Notes: a model not told the origin generated them from the sequence alone. A stretch of 64,000 nt of DNA from Stenogyne calaminthoides (GCA_037126765.1 JBBCBC010000033.1:8136085-8200084), one strand, 5' to 3'; shown: positions 45,739 through 57,815, numbered from the stretch's first letter. Made by a program: numbers and translations.

Positions 45739-46195
45739 GATATCAAATCCTCATCAAAACCTAGTCATTTGAAATTTCCTCCTCTCTACCCCTTCTCTCT
45801 CTCTCCCCACTTCACTCTCTTCTCATCTCTCTCATCTCTTGACTATTAATGATTTGAAATATTTGCATTCTTACATGTATTATTTTTCAAATCCATTCAT
45901 TTCAAATCCTCCCTATCTAAATGTAGCCTAATATTATTTTAGTTAAACAAGTGGAAACAACTTATGTGTGTACACGTTTTTTCCAAGATTATTTTTGTTA
46001 GTAGGGTATTGTTTTTCTTTTTTTTTTCATTTTTGGCTCAAATCATAAGAGGATTATGCTTGTTGCTAGAGATATATCTTCAGTTACTAAAACTTGTATG
46101 AAATAGTCTCACGCATGAGACGGGTACTACTTAGCACAAATCAACACTCACTTTTCAAAATGTTAGCGTCAATATCCAAATTATATAAGTTTACA
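45739..46195. repeat. possible MITE remnant and unassigned DNA
   Basis: 45739-45933 has CT-rich text flanked by 'catttgaaat' and 'atttcaaatcc' words and ends 'aaatgtagcctaa', which resembles the end of a Tourist/Harbinger-type MITE (weak). At 46100-46125 'gtctcacgcatgagac' is a short perfect-arm inverted repeat. The rest shows no gene. Confidence 0.35.
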
Positions 46196-48008
46196 TTTGG
46201 GAGATGAATTTAATAAAGATTTTGATTAGATCCCCAAACCCCTGAGTATGACATGTTTCAGGACAATCTTGATAGTATAGGATTAGGTTTCATATTGTTG
46301 TTAAGTTTCAGGATGATCTGCACCATGTATAGTCAGCATACATAGTTCAGGATAGTTTAGGGTTCAGAATTTGTGCGAAGATCTCGAAGAAGACCGAAAA
46401 ACAAACTATCTTCAAGACTTAAATCATCTTGAGGAATCGAGATATCACGAAGACTTGAAGAACACGAAGTCCGAAGATCTCAAGATCGGAAGACCACGAA
46501 GACTCTTTGTGTCTTGAACAAAAAAAGACCTGAATAGAACACTTCGAGTAAAATAGTGTTCGTTCACTCTTAGTAAATGCAAAGAGAATGTTATACGTTC
46601 GTGGACACTAAGGAAGATATCAACTCGGTGTTGGAGTAACGAAAAAGAGCCATTTTGTTGTCTCTGTTCAAAAGAAGATATCGACCAATAAGGAGGCGAC
46701 AACGGCGTCTTTCTCGTGTTTTGAAAGCGACATTTCCGAAAATTGTCAAAGATAGATATTTGTCTTGTTCACGTAAATTGATGATTGGTCAACATGCGGA
46801 TATTTCTAAAAGCATGCAAGGGCTCGTTCAAACCCCTAACAAAGTCGTTCATCAATTACTCAAAGAAGGAACCCGAGATGCTATCTCTCCAACAGATAGT
46901 TTTTCAAAGGAAGACTTCTTGAGTTCTTTTTATAAATACGGGAGGCCTTGAACACTTCAAGGTTAAGGAAATCAAAGCAACTCATGAGAGCTCATTAAGA
47001 TTCAAGCATTCTTGTGAAGCACTCGAAACCCTTAGAATTTCCCAAGTGTTTCATCTTTGAAGAGAGCTCATTTACTAAGCCTAGATTCAAGCTCTTATCC
47101 AAAGCTTAGTTTGAGATATCCTAGCCTTGTTACTTGTGTTTAAGCGTAAAAGGATATCTAATTTAGTTGAAACCAACCAAAACCCAACCCCTTTGATTAG
47201 GTAAGTTTGTATAGTAGTTGGAAGTAAGAGTTGTAAAAGTAAGTAAGTTGTTGTGTTGGTCTGAAAACTACAGAAAAAGTTAGGAAAGTTAATTGTTCGG
47301 TCACGAACGCTTGTGTGTGTGTTGAGTTAGTTTGGAGTAGTTCACTGAAAACTCGTAGTAGAAAGTTAGTAAATTTCTTGAGTTGATCTGAAAGCTTGAG
47401 GTAGTCAGTAGTGAGTTAAGGAATTTCTACGAAGAAAGTCGAGAGAAAGTTAGCGTAGGAGGCGAGCGCCGGAACCACTTATAACTTCAACGTGTTATTT
47501 CTTTACAGCTTTTGCATTTGTACTTATTGCATATTTTTCTTGAAAAAATTTACGATATTCGGTTGGAATCAATCATTTTGAGCTCGCGTTAAATTGATCC
47601 GCGGCCTTAACCCTTTGTTTCATTAAGGAAAGATTTTTAAATGAAAGTAAAAGCAGTATAAACTTAGGGGCCTACACTTTTAGCATTTCTAGAATGGTAG
47701 TATAGATAGTTATCAAATGATAAACTCTCTTTCGAGTGGTCGATAAGACAATTATCTACTCAAGCTTATTTGGACTGTTGTAGAAACTCAAAATTAGTTG
47801 AGCTAATTTGAAGTCTCTGAAAAGCTTTTCGGTTTTTTTTGTCTCGATGAAACTTTGACCAAGGCGATTTGTGATTCTCGCGAGTGGCTTCGGGATAACC
47901 CCGACTCTTTGATTTGATAAACTTTTAAAAGTTGAAAAATCACTATCTGGCGTGTATTCCCCCCCCCCCTATCTGAGTGTGAGGCTACCGTTTCTGTAGG
48001 ATCAACCA
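46196..48008 (+). mobile_element. solo LTR of the E3 family
   Basis: Follows the E3 LTR from 'gggagatgaatttaataaag' to 'tgtaggatcaacca', including a TATA-like 'tataaatacg' at about 46930 and a C-run at 47959-47969. No PBS or coding sequence follows. It is diverged, and many differences replace 'ctg' or 'cag' by 'cg'. No clear target duplication was found. Confidence 0.85.
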
Positions 48009-48377
48009 GGTTCGTTTGTAAAACAATCTCACGCAAGTGTTCTCATCTTCAATTAAGGGGAAAATAATTGTGGATCTACTATGCACAGTTTGCCAGAACA
48101 GAGACATGGATGTTTTGTATTGATAAGAGCACACTTGTACAAATTGCAATGGAGGGCTCCATGTACTGTTGTCTGGTTATCACATGGACAAAGGACATGG
48201 TCCATGGAGAGGCCGCCAATATTGACAAAAAAATTAGACAAATAAAAAATTAATTGTAAACATACCAAAATAATTATGGATGTAATTGAAAGGAGTTGAG
48301 CCAAATTTTAGAGTATTTGAATTTGATTAGTTCATTATCGAGCCGGGCTCCAACTTATTTATCGAAGATATATTTGG
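48009..48377. other. intergenic, nothing recognised
   Basis: AT-rich sequence with small open frames on both strands and no motif. 'caatctcacgcaagtg' at about 48025 resembles the 46105 inverted-repeat text, so the solo LTR may have landed in a related repeat. Confidence 0.4.
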
Positions 48378-49394
48378 TTCACGAGTAAGCTTGTCAGCGG
48401 GGAGAGGAATCCCCATTCTCGAGGATCCGTCCCGTCGGAATGGAAATCCATGAAAATTTTCATGGACGGGGATGAATTTTTTCCCGAAGGTCGAGGGTGG
48501 GTAGTAGGGATAGTATTCACCCGATTCCTATTTTTCATGAGGCCCCCTATTTTTTATAATATAAATTAATATATATGTATATATATATAATTATATATAT
48601 ATAAACAAATAATATGTTCTAAATCCTAATCTATATACCATTCTCACCACATTTTTGTTTTTGAAAAAATTCTGTTAGATCTAAAGATTGAGAAGAAACT
48701 ATTACAATCAGGATCTAAAAGTGAGTAAAATTTGAACTAAAGATGTAGTCTTTTAGTTCAAATTTGAACAAAAAGTCTGAGAAATTTCTGCGTTTGTATC
48801 TGATTTGTAAGTTTTGGGGTGATTTTGTAGTGAAATGTTTTTCTCCATTTGTTTTTTTGGTGATCCTATTGCTCTGTGTTTTTCATTTTTTTTCACTTTC
48901 TTTTTGGAGATTTCTTGTAATCTTGTCCCTTTCGTGGCCTGCTTCGAATATTTTTTTTTTTTTTTTTGGCATCACTTTTTTCCTTCACTCTACAAGTATT
49001 TAAGTTTGGAGTTTGTACTTGCTGAGAGCATCGCACTATAGTCTTGATTGCAATTTATATATGCCGGGCATTTTCAATTATGGATGAACTTAGAAATTAT
49101 CGAATCTGTTATCAAACATGATACTGATCTTAGATTTTTTTTTGTAAGTTAATATTAAAATTGTGAAAATTTGATTATTAAAAAAAAAAAGAGGCGGGGC
49201 GGAGATTCCCCGAATCCCCGCGGGGATGAAATTCCCCGGCGGGGCGGGGAATGGGGCCGGGTTTTTTCCCCGAATGGTTCGCGGGGATTCCCCGCCCCCT
49301 CCTCAAATTTCGCGGGGACGGGAACGGGGAGTTGTCCCCCGGCCCCGCCCCATCCCTGGCCCCGCCCCGCCCCATTGCCAAGCCTATTCACGAG
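48378..49394. mobile_element. hAT-like non-autonomous element with GC-rich ends
   Basis: Bounded by perfect 8-bp copies 'ttcacgag' (48378-48385, 49387-49394), the hAT target-duplication length. Terminal inverted repeats are TAAGCTTGTCAGCGGGG (left) and TAGGCTTGGCAATGGGG (reverse complement of right), 13 of 17 identical. Subterminal zones are full of 'ggggcgggg' and 'ggattcccc' words (48395-48550, 49190-49380). The 600-bp core is AT-rich with a (TA)n tract at 48560-48605. Length 1001 bp. No transposase is present; open frames over 49155-49449 come from the GC words. Confidence 0.8.
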
Positions 49395-50110
49395 CTTTTC
49401 CGAGCTTGATCAAACCTTAACGAGCTTAATAATGTTTATTTTAAAGTAGATTATTCTTCTATTAATTACAAAATTAAAATTAAACTCTAACTATCCATTA
49501 TAATTTTTACCACAATAGCTTACTCACGAATCTTAAAGAACTGAATACCATCGAATTTGAATTATTTGTTTATATTGACAAATTTTAATAAATGGGCTCA
49601 AACAAATATTTTCCAGTTGAGTTTCGAATAGTTCATGAACGACTTGATTTAATTAATTACATCTCTAAACACAATGTGTTCGATCGAGCTCAAGGCTCAA
49701 GTTTGATTGAATTAATTTTAAAAACAAATACTATCCACTTTCATAATAAAAAAGGCTTTTCTAACCACTTCAAATGTTAAAATAATTAATTTCTACCTAC
49801 GGTGAAAAGGACCTTGCCACAAGCGTAAATTATACAAAAGGATAAGGAATTATAATCGTCTCAACGTCGAAAACCTCAATATTCTTAATTCGTCATCAAC
49901 AGATTAAAATGTTTACAAGAAGAACTCTTAAATAAGAGTAAAAAACCTAATAAAAGATGAACATTAATTTATGAAAATAAATCAATCTAATAAAATAAAG
50001 ATATTAATACTTACGAGTTAGTATGTTGTAAAACTTGTTCACATTTTCACTGGTTCTTTTTTTTATAGGTACGCCATTTCAATTATCGAAATTAATATAT
50101 ACCATTTTAT
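49395..50110. other. AT-rich intergenic DNA
   Basis: No coding region, LTR or inverted repeat recognised. 'gagctt' and 'cgag' words near 49390-49430 and 49690 suggest older relatives of the hAT target repeat. Confidence 0.4.
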
Positions 50111-50220
50111 AATATAAGTCACAGCCTTAATTATCATTACCCCTGGTGTAATATAACTCACAGCCTCCAATTATCATTACTCCTGGTGTAATATAAGTCA
50201 CACCCTTCAATAATATATTA
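50111..50220. repeat. 39-40-bp tandem repeat
   Basis: 'aatataagtcacagcc..aattatcatta' starts at 50111, 50150 and 50190; about 2.5 copies. Confidence 0.85.
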
Positions 50221-50320
50221 CTACTAAGGCAAAAACTTATATACAATATTGCATACAAGTGATATGTGCAATTATAGTTTAATTGGGCTTTTTTTTTCTC
50301 TCATGGTCGAAAGAGGTATG

Positions 50321-51463
50321 CAGCGTGGATCCGGATTCTTTTTCCTCGCGTAGGGTTTTCTTCCACGTGGGTCAGACAGCGCAGCAAAGTGGATCCAGAT
50401 TCTTCTTCCTCGTTTAGGGTTTTCTTCCTCGCAGCACTTCCAAATCCTTCTTCCTACCAGATTTTATAGCGGTGAGTTTTTTAGGTTTCTCCTTCTCTTT
50501 TCTTGTTCTTCTTTTTCTCATCTTTCAAATTTCCAGGTCCTTCCATTCTTTTTCCTCACAATTTTGTGATCTGAGTTTTTCTGATTCATCTTTTATTCTC
50601 ATATTTTTTTTTTATCCGTAATTTTGGAGTGATGATTTTTTTTGGCTTTATCTTGGTTTTTATTCATGTAATGTGATCTTTTGTTCATAGGATAACACTA
50701 TTTTGGTCATGTAGTAACACATCAAGTTGTTCTTTAAATCTGTAATTTTGGACTCAGGATTTCTGTTCGCGCTTGTACTGATTTTGTTCATGTGGTAACA
50801 CATTTTTCTTCAAAGGGTAACACTTTTTGTTCATGTAGTAACACATATTTTTTTAGTAATATATAACACTGTACACATGTCAGACAGCGGCGCAACAGCG
50901 TGGATCCGGATTCTTCTTCCTCGCGTAGGGTTTTTCTTCCCATGGGTCGATTGAATGGCCTTGAAAGTGGATTCAATTCTTCTTCCTCGTGAGGGTTTTC
51001 TTCCTCATGAAAGACTTTCAAATCCTTCTTCCTACCAGATTTTATAGCGGTGAGTTTTTTAGGTTTCTCCTTCTCTTTTCTTGTTCTTCTTTTTCTCATA
51101 TTGCAAATTTACAGGTCCTTCCATTCTTTTTCCTCACAATTTTGGGATACAGTTTTTCAGATCATGCTGCACTATTCTCACGCTGTTCTTTTATCTGTAA
51201 TTTTGGAGTGATGATTTTTTTTTCGCGCTTGTACTGATTTTTATTCATGTAGTAACAGTTTTTTGTTCTTAGGGTAACACTCTTTTGGCATGTAGTAACA
51301 CATCAAGTTGTTCTTTAAATCTGTAATTTTGGACTCAGGATTTTTGTTAGCGCTTGTACTGATTTTGTTCATGTGGTAACACATTTTTCTTCAAAAGGTA
51401 ACACTTTTTGTTCATGTAGTAACACATATTTTTTTAGTAATATATAACACTGAACACATGTCA
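50321..51463 (+). repeat. tandem duplication of a promoter/first-exon-like unit
   Basis: Two copies of a ~575-bp unit (50321-50895, 50896-51463). Both start 'cagcgtggatccggattctt', and both carry 'tagggttttcttcc' boxes and 'cctaccagattttatagcg'. Each then has a donor-like 'gcg|gtgagt' (about 50471, 51050), a pyrimidine-rich stretch and an acceptor-like 'acag' or 'ccag' before 'gtccttccatt'. The second half has repeated 'gtagtaacaca' words. This looks like a duplicated 5' region of a plant gene or a transposon-captured fragment. No ORF of note follows. Confidence 0.65.
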
Positions 51464-53363
51464 TCGTGATACTAAATGAATATTCATGTATTACCATATG
51501 AACAACATGTGTTACCATATGATAATGTATTTTTTTTAAATGATAATGTAATTTTTATTTCACGTAGTAACACATTTCGTTTCTATAAGAATCACATTTA
51601 TTTTCGGGTCAAGACCGTTGAGGTGCGACAAAAAATAATAATAACCCAAACTAACCTACTAGTTAAGTAGTAGTGATAAGTACGAGATCGATCCGGGGAA
51701 CATAAAATTATAATTGTCTTTAGTTATGCAATTTATGAGGACAAACAAGAGGGGGGGGATTGGTTTGGATTTTTATAACTAAAAAGAAAATTAAACAGTA
51801 ATTGACAAATATAACCAAACAATTAAAAATAATAACACTAAAGATTTAATGGATGAAACCAAGAAGGAATAAATACCCCAACTCATGGTTCATTCATCCC
51901 ACATGTTAACACGACCACTTTAATCTCGACGTTTACTTTATTTGTTTTCAATATTAATGCCCCTCGGTGATCAAAAGCGCTTCGATTTCCCGGTCCTATC
52001 CCTTAAGTATATTTAATTGAAAAGACGTCTCTTCAAGAAAACCTTTCTAACTCAAGTTAGTCTAGGCAAAGCCATAGATTTAACTCGGGTTAAAAGCATT
52101 AAACCGCAGGATAGAGAAAGCAAACAAATTCTCAAGACACTGGCATGTAATTCGTAAGAACACGGTTTAATTCACCAAAAGTGAACCCATTTGGTTGTTA
52201 CCAAGAGTCTCCACATATAACAATTACACGGATTACGCTCTTAATACGTGATATTTAAACAACTAACCTAGATGGTCAATCTAAATCAATTAATTTAAAC
52301 ATGTAATAAATTAAAATAGATAAATTAAACAATCCAAAAATAAATATCATAAACGTCTCGAATTAAAACATCAATATTAAACACGGGTTCAGAAATTCCC
52401 GGAGTTGGGATAAAAATACTAACTAAACAAAAGAGCAGACATCTTCTTCTTCTCTCTCATACTGTTGCGTCGCGTACGTCTCCAAGGTGCCGTCCAGCCT
52501 GAGTTCCCCCTCCAATTAAAACTCTTAAGTAGGTTCACAAGCCCATCCAATGGGCCTTAACTTAATCTTTTTATAATATGGAGTCAGGGTCGGCCAAATC
52601 TTAATTTATAAATCTTTGAGTCAAGATACATTTTTTTTCTTGCCTGCCAATCACGCCAATAATATACAAAATGGCCACTGGACCTGATTTCATGGGCTTA
52701 TCATGTGAATTTGAATTAAAAGCATCTTCCGTGGACTTGGCTACTATGATGGGGCCGACAACCCTTTTAATTAATCATGGGCCCAAGAATGGGCCTGACC
52801 CTTTTCTTTCATTAATCAGATCAACTCACGTTCGTCTCAAATTTTATCAAAATATTTCAAAAATATCTGAAATTCACATAAAACACAAGAAATAGATTAA
52901 GCATGGAATAATATCATCAAAACACATATAAGTAATTAATCATGTCATCTTAATACAAACGAGTCCAATAAATTGCACTTTTATCTATTAAAAATATGCA
53001 TAATTTACTACTTACCAGTTTCATGTGTAGTAAGACATAAATGTAATAACACATAAAAAATATTTTAAAAATTATGTGCTCAATAGGAATTGAACTTCCA
53101 ACCACATAAATTAACAACAAACCAGAACCACTAAGCTACAACACATATTTGATAAAGATATCTTTCTATAAATATATATTTGTCCTCCCAAACTGAAGCC
53201 CACAACCCATACCTTGGCCATCTGCTCGCCATCCTGGCCATCTGCCCCACTGTTTGCCGCCTCCGCCCCATTGACCAGCATGAATTTTGGTCAATATTTG
53301 TCTTATTTATATTGTATTGCACATAACACTAGTGTGCAATATTTCACAAGAGTGTTTCTCTAA
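51464..53363. other. unclassified repeat DNA
   Basis: 'gtaacacat' words like those of the preceding unit occur at 51490-51590 and again at 53030-53060. The intervening 51600-52990 ('ccgttgaggtgcgac', 'gagatcgatccggggaac') may therefore be an insertion. It resembles dispersed non-coding plant repeats I cannot name. The open frame at 52671-52895 has no recognised motif. Confidence 0.3.
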
Positions 53364-53789
53364 AATGCATGCCCTTTAGCAATATAAATTTCTTAACTTG
53401 TTTCACATATTTTTGTGTGAAACTTGTTCACACTATACTTTTCCAATAGTATCTCTTCAGAATTCTTGATTCTCCAAATCGATTCATAATTATGTGAATC
53501 GCGATCTTATCTCCATCAGAAACCAAATACCCTTGTCTAAATAGAATTACCCATATAGCCAAAATACCCATCGAGATTCGTTCACAATATTTGGAGCATA
53601 CGAAATTTATGCAACAAACCCTCCATTCACTCCAATTTTTTTTGGTTCATTTCATGCTATGTTTTAATAAAGGGATCGGACCAATTTGGCCGCTACTCGA
53701 TAAGCACAATAAATCGATTTAAAGAGTTGTACTACTTGACTTTTGAACCGCATATAAACAATTCAAAAATAAAAAAACGCGGTATAAAA
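53364..53789. repeat. direct repeat, copy 1
   Basis: About 425 bp beginning 'aatgcatgccctttag' and ending 'gcggtataaaac'. It matches 54565-54982 with scattered differences and an 18-20 bp indel near 53655. It carries 'aacaaaccctccattcactc', which recurs once more at 53797. Confidence 0.85.
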
Positions 53790-53822
53790 CTCGTAAAACA
53801 AACCCTCCATTCACTCACTTTT

Positions 53823-54534
53823 GCAGCATCCCCCATCATCTTCTTTTGAAGATAGTGCAATGTATTTATAGTGTGGATTTGAATATTACCATTGGAGAGT
53901 AAATTCAAACTCATACTAATAATCTTCCAGCTTTTCTTTGTCATTTTGCACTGTTGCTTGCAGCTTTATGTCACATCCATATATGTGTTGCATCTTCTCA
54001 TTGGTAAGTTTTTTTTGTGTCTATGAGATCGATCATTTCCTTTGATTTTGGGTTTTGATTTGATCCATTGATTTACGATCTGGCGATTTCGGTCTTTGAT
54101 TTACGGTCTGGCGATTGGTCTCTTTGATTTACGGTTTCGCGATATCTCGTCTGGCGATTGACGATCTGCTAATTTAAGTCCTTGATTTCATGTCTGCTGA
54201 TTTATGATCTGCTGATTTCGGGTCTGTTGATGCAGTGCGCTTTGATACATTACGCTGTCGGTATCTTCTTCGATTCTTGCAAAGATCGGCCTACATCAAA
54301 GATCAGATCGTCGACTGCATCAACTGCCGGATCTTTTATAAATTTCGTCAGTTTACATGGAACTCATCAGTCTCATTTTATTCTGAACAGTCTCGTCTTC
54401 TCTTGATGAGTTCCCCCTCAACTTGTTACCTGTAAAAATAAAACTAAGTCGAGAAACACAAATTTTCTATACAACTTAGCTTGTCCTATTACAAGGTGTT
54501 TTGGCATAATAATCAAAACTAAAATTATCCCAAC
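53823..54534 (-). mobile_element. truncated LTR of the 11195 solo-LTR family
   Basis: Shares 'atagtgtggatttgaat' (53868), 'gttccccctcaacttgtta' (54409) and the terminus 'aaaattatcccaaca' (54534) with the solo LTR at 11195-12950. About the inner half is missing. It lies between the two direct repeats. Confidence 0.75.
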
Positions 54535-54564
54535 ATAAGTCAATTTCAGTTATATATTACAACT

Positions 54565-54982
54565 AATGCATGCCCTTTAGTAATATAAATTTCTTAACCA
54601 GTTTTACATATTTTTGTGTGAAACTTGTTCACTCTATACTTTGCCAATACTTATCTCTTCAGAATTCTTGATTCTCCAAATCGATTCATAATTATGTGAG
54701 TCGCGATCTTGTCTCCATCAGAACCAAATACCCTTGTCTAAATAGAATTACCCATATAGACAAAATAATTAATCGAGATTCGCTTCATAATATTTTGAGC
54801 ATACGAAATTTATGCAACAAACCCTCCATTCACTCCAATTTTTTTGGGTTCATTTGAAAAAGGGATCGGACCAATTTGGCCGCTACTCGATAAGCACAAT
54901 AAATCTATTTAAAGCGTTGGACTACTTGACTTTTGAACCGCACATAAAGCGTTAAAAAATTAAAAAAAAATGCGGTATAAAA
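54565..54982. repeat. direct repeat, copy 2
   Basis: Second copy of the 53364 unit, offset about 1201 bp, lacking the short segment 'atgctatgttttaata' present in copy 1. Confidence 0.85.
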
Positions 54983-55120
54983 TGTTGACCAGTTGAACAG
55001 GTCAACTTGCCGGTTTGACATTATTTGGAAAGTAAATAAAGTTGAGGGGTTTTTTCGTAATTTTTTATATTTATTGAAGGGTTCAACTTGCAATTTGAGG
55101 TGCAATTATTTTAAAAAATA

Positions 55121-55399
55121 TACTCCCTCTGTCCCATTCTTTAAGAGAAACATGTCATTTTTTTGTCTCAATCTTTAAGAGAAACCTTTTAAAATAGTAA
55201 TAAACAATTATTTCTACTTTATCACATAAAATACTAATAAACAACTCATTCTACTCTCAACTACCCATCATTTTATCACTTTATCACATAAAATACTAAT
55301 AAAAATTCTTTATACTTTATCACTTTATCACTTTATTACTATTCCAATAAATCCTTATGAACAGTCACAAACTCTTAAAAGTATGGGACGGAGGTAGTA
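55121..55399. mobile_element. Stowaway-like MITE (Tc1/mariner type)
   Basis: Ends 'TACTCCCTCTGTCCCA' and 'TATGGGACGGAGGTAGTA' form the classic CTCCCTCYGTCCC terminal inverted repeat with TA target sites. About 278 bp, AT-rich, non-coding. Confidence 0.85.
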
Positions 55400-56105
55400 T
55401 ATAATTAGCATGTAACCCCGCTTACTATGCGGGATTTAAAATAATATTTTTAAATTTTGAAATATTTTAAATATTTAATTAATTTAATTACATGTATAAT
55501 TTTTATATTTTAATATTATTTGTGCATATTTTCTTTCATTTCTTATTCTAATAACTTTCTCCCATTAAAATTAGATATCATACTCATTTCAGTCTTATAT
55601 ATTATTTACATAATACATGTCGTATTGACATTTTCACCCATCATTATATCATATATACCCCTAATGATTACTTTTCATGGTTATTAATTTTTTTTAATTT
55701 ATCTAAAAATATGTTATGTGAATAATTTTTCTGACCAATAGTATTTATTGTTATAAATATTTAATTATAAAAAATTAAGGTTAATGTTGGTATAAGAAAA
55801 TTTAAATGATAATAAAAGTTAATTATTATGGATATATATGATATAATGAGGGGAGAAAATATCAGAACGAACTTATTATATAAATATTTTAAAAGACTAA
55901 AAATATTTTAAGAAGAATGGGAGGGAATAATTTAGAATAAGAAATTAATGAAAATATGCACATATAATATTAGAAAAAAAATTACGTCTATAATTGTATG
56001 AATCAAACTAATTAAATATTTAAAATATTTAATTTAAAATTAATGATATAAAAATAATTTTCAATCTCGTGTAGACGTAGTACATCGGGTTACATGCTAG
56101 TTATA
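55400..56105. mobile_element. long foldback MITE
   Basis: Left end 'tataattagcatgtaaccc' and right end (reverse complement) 'tataactagcatgtaaccc' match at 18 of 19 bases. The arms continue as imperfect inverted repeats for over 250 bp each (for example 'gtgcatattttctttcat' against 'aatgaaaatatgcac'). AT-rich, non-coding, and directly abutting the Stowaway-like element. Confidence 0.8.
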
Positions 56106-57600
56106 TTTAAAAAGAATAAGAGGGAGTATACATTTATAAATTATAAATTATATATTTAATATAAATTAATGTATATGTTTTGGAATAAAGTCATCATATG
56201 AATTGAGGGTGATTCACCTTTAGTAGATATGAGATTTATATATTTATAATTATATATTATATAATTATGATGTTATACCGACTCAACCGCTTAAATTAAC
56301 AGTCAAATTCAATTAAACCTGACCTGATCAATGTTCATTTTCGCTTTTAAAATATAAATTCCATGTTGTAAAAGCCAAGACATGAATTAGGATTCTTACT
56401 TCTTCTTCTTTTTTTAAATCCATTCCACATCTTGTAGAACTAATTTGAACGAATTTTGTTCTCTTTTTTAAATCGTTGCACATAGAAGACAAGAAATGGT
56501 GGATGTGAGGTGGGGGTGAGATGGTTCCTAAAAAAACCTTACTATACTCACTTTTGAGAGTATTTTGATCTCAAAAGAATAAAAATTAACGCAATAGACA
56601 TATGTCCAGGCCAGTGTGGTAATGACTTCGAGTAGTGAATATGGGAAGAAGTTAAATATATCCGAGGAAAAAAGTATGAAACGCGAAAGTTGGTAGAATA
56701 AAATTTCTCATTGGCAAAGTGGATAATTTAGTATTACGGAACAATATACAAAAGAAATAAACTTATCATCTCTTCAGAATTTGAATTTTTTAGATAAACA
56801 ATTATTTCATTTAATTTACAACCTTGCAACAATAATTGCGTACATCGAAAATTTCCAAATACTAATTAGGAGTATTAGTTATAAGTCTTGTAAAATTGAG
56901 TGAAGGGATGACGAAGTGGATGACGTCACATTCTTTGGATCTCTAGATATATATATGTCGCATCACTGGCTCTAATAAATTATACCGACCACTCTATGAT
57001 AATTATTGATAAATTAGAAGCACCGACTACCGACCAACCTTTAATAATGGAAAAGTGGGCATACATATTTTTATCTTAACATATTCATATTGAACGCAAA
57101 CCACAACATATATTATTCCTTAATTAATAAATATAAAAAATATATGAAATATTTATTTATTTTTCATGTCATAAAATTTATTGAATGCTGCACATTTAAA
57201 ACGAAAAGGTTGGAGAAATGAGGATGTGGTTATTAATTACTTAATTAAGAGTTGAGATGAAAAAATTGATTAGTAGAGATTGGAGAAACTAGAGAGAGAA
57301 GCTGGGTTGAAGAAGATAAGAGACTCAGGTTGGTCTTCTTGTCCGATTATTTTCGGGTTATAAATTTGGTATTTCTGGTTTTGATCATATTTACTTGTAG
57401 ATTAATTAATTTGAGAACTTTCTTCATGATACACGTTATGAATATTGGAATGTTGGTTGAGTATAGTTTGTTAATTTAATTATTTTCTTGCTTATTTTAT
57501 ATATATATGCTTCTCAGCTATGAACAATCGTCCAATTTCTCTTTGTTTGTGATGTTAATTAGAGAATTTACTTAATCTTTCTTTTCTGATGATCGAGTTT
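56106..57600. other. AT-rich intergenic DNA
   Basis: A second Stowaway-like end, 'agaataagagggagtata', lies at 56114-56131. The rest has no gene, LTR or TIR I can support. The stretch 57270-57360 ('agagagagaagctggg', 'aagataagagactcagg') looks like a transcribed 5' region but leads to no clear ORF. Confidence 0.35.
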
Positions 57601-57726
57601 AAACTTAATTATTTATTTTTGACAAATTGAACAATCTAATATTATATACTGTAGCGTTACACATTAACTCAATTGAGTTTCTTCCATTTAACTATTTGAT
57701 AAATTTCTGTTTTATTTTTTATTCGG

Positions 57727-57815
57727 CAAATGCTTCGAAGACACAGGAATGTAAACATACTGCACCAATTGTTGTTCGTTGTAGTAAGCGGAGGCATTTG
57801 ATTGGAGATAATTAG
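57727..57815 (+). pseudogene. possible small terminal exon
   Basis: Open text 'ASKTQECKHTAPIVVRCSKR' ending in a stop at 57815, preceded by a T-rich tract ('tttattttttattcgg') that could be the end of an intron. Codon content is less AT-rich than the surroundings. I do not recognise the peptide and found no first exon; chance is quite possible. Confidence 0.15.

Noticed and set aside
48764..49041. Hydrophobic, Phe-rich open frames resembling a membrane protein
   Set aside because: They arise from T-runs in the AT-rich core of the hAT-like element; no homology or codon bias.
49155..49449. Several overlapping Pro/Gly/Arg-rich open frames
   Set aside because: Products of the GC-rich subterminal repeats of the hAT-like element.
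53080..53150. tRNA-like or SINE-like text ('gaattgaacttccaacc', 'ccactaagctacaac')
   Set aside because: No A box, no cloverleaf and no poly-A; similar text is common at plant repeat ends.
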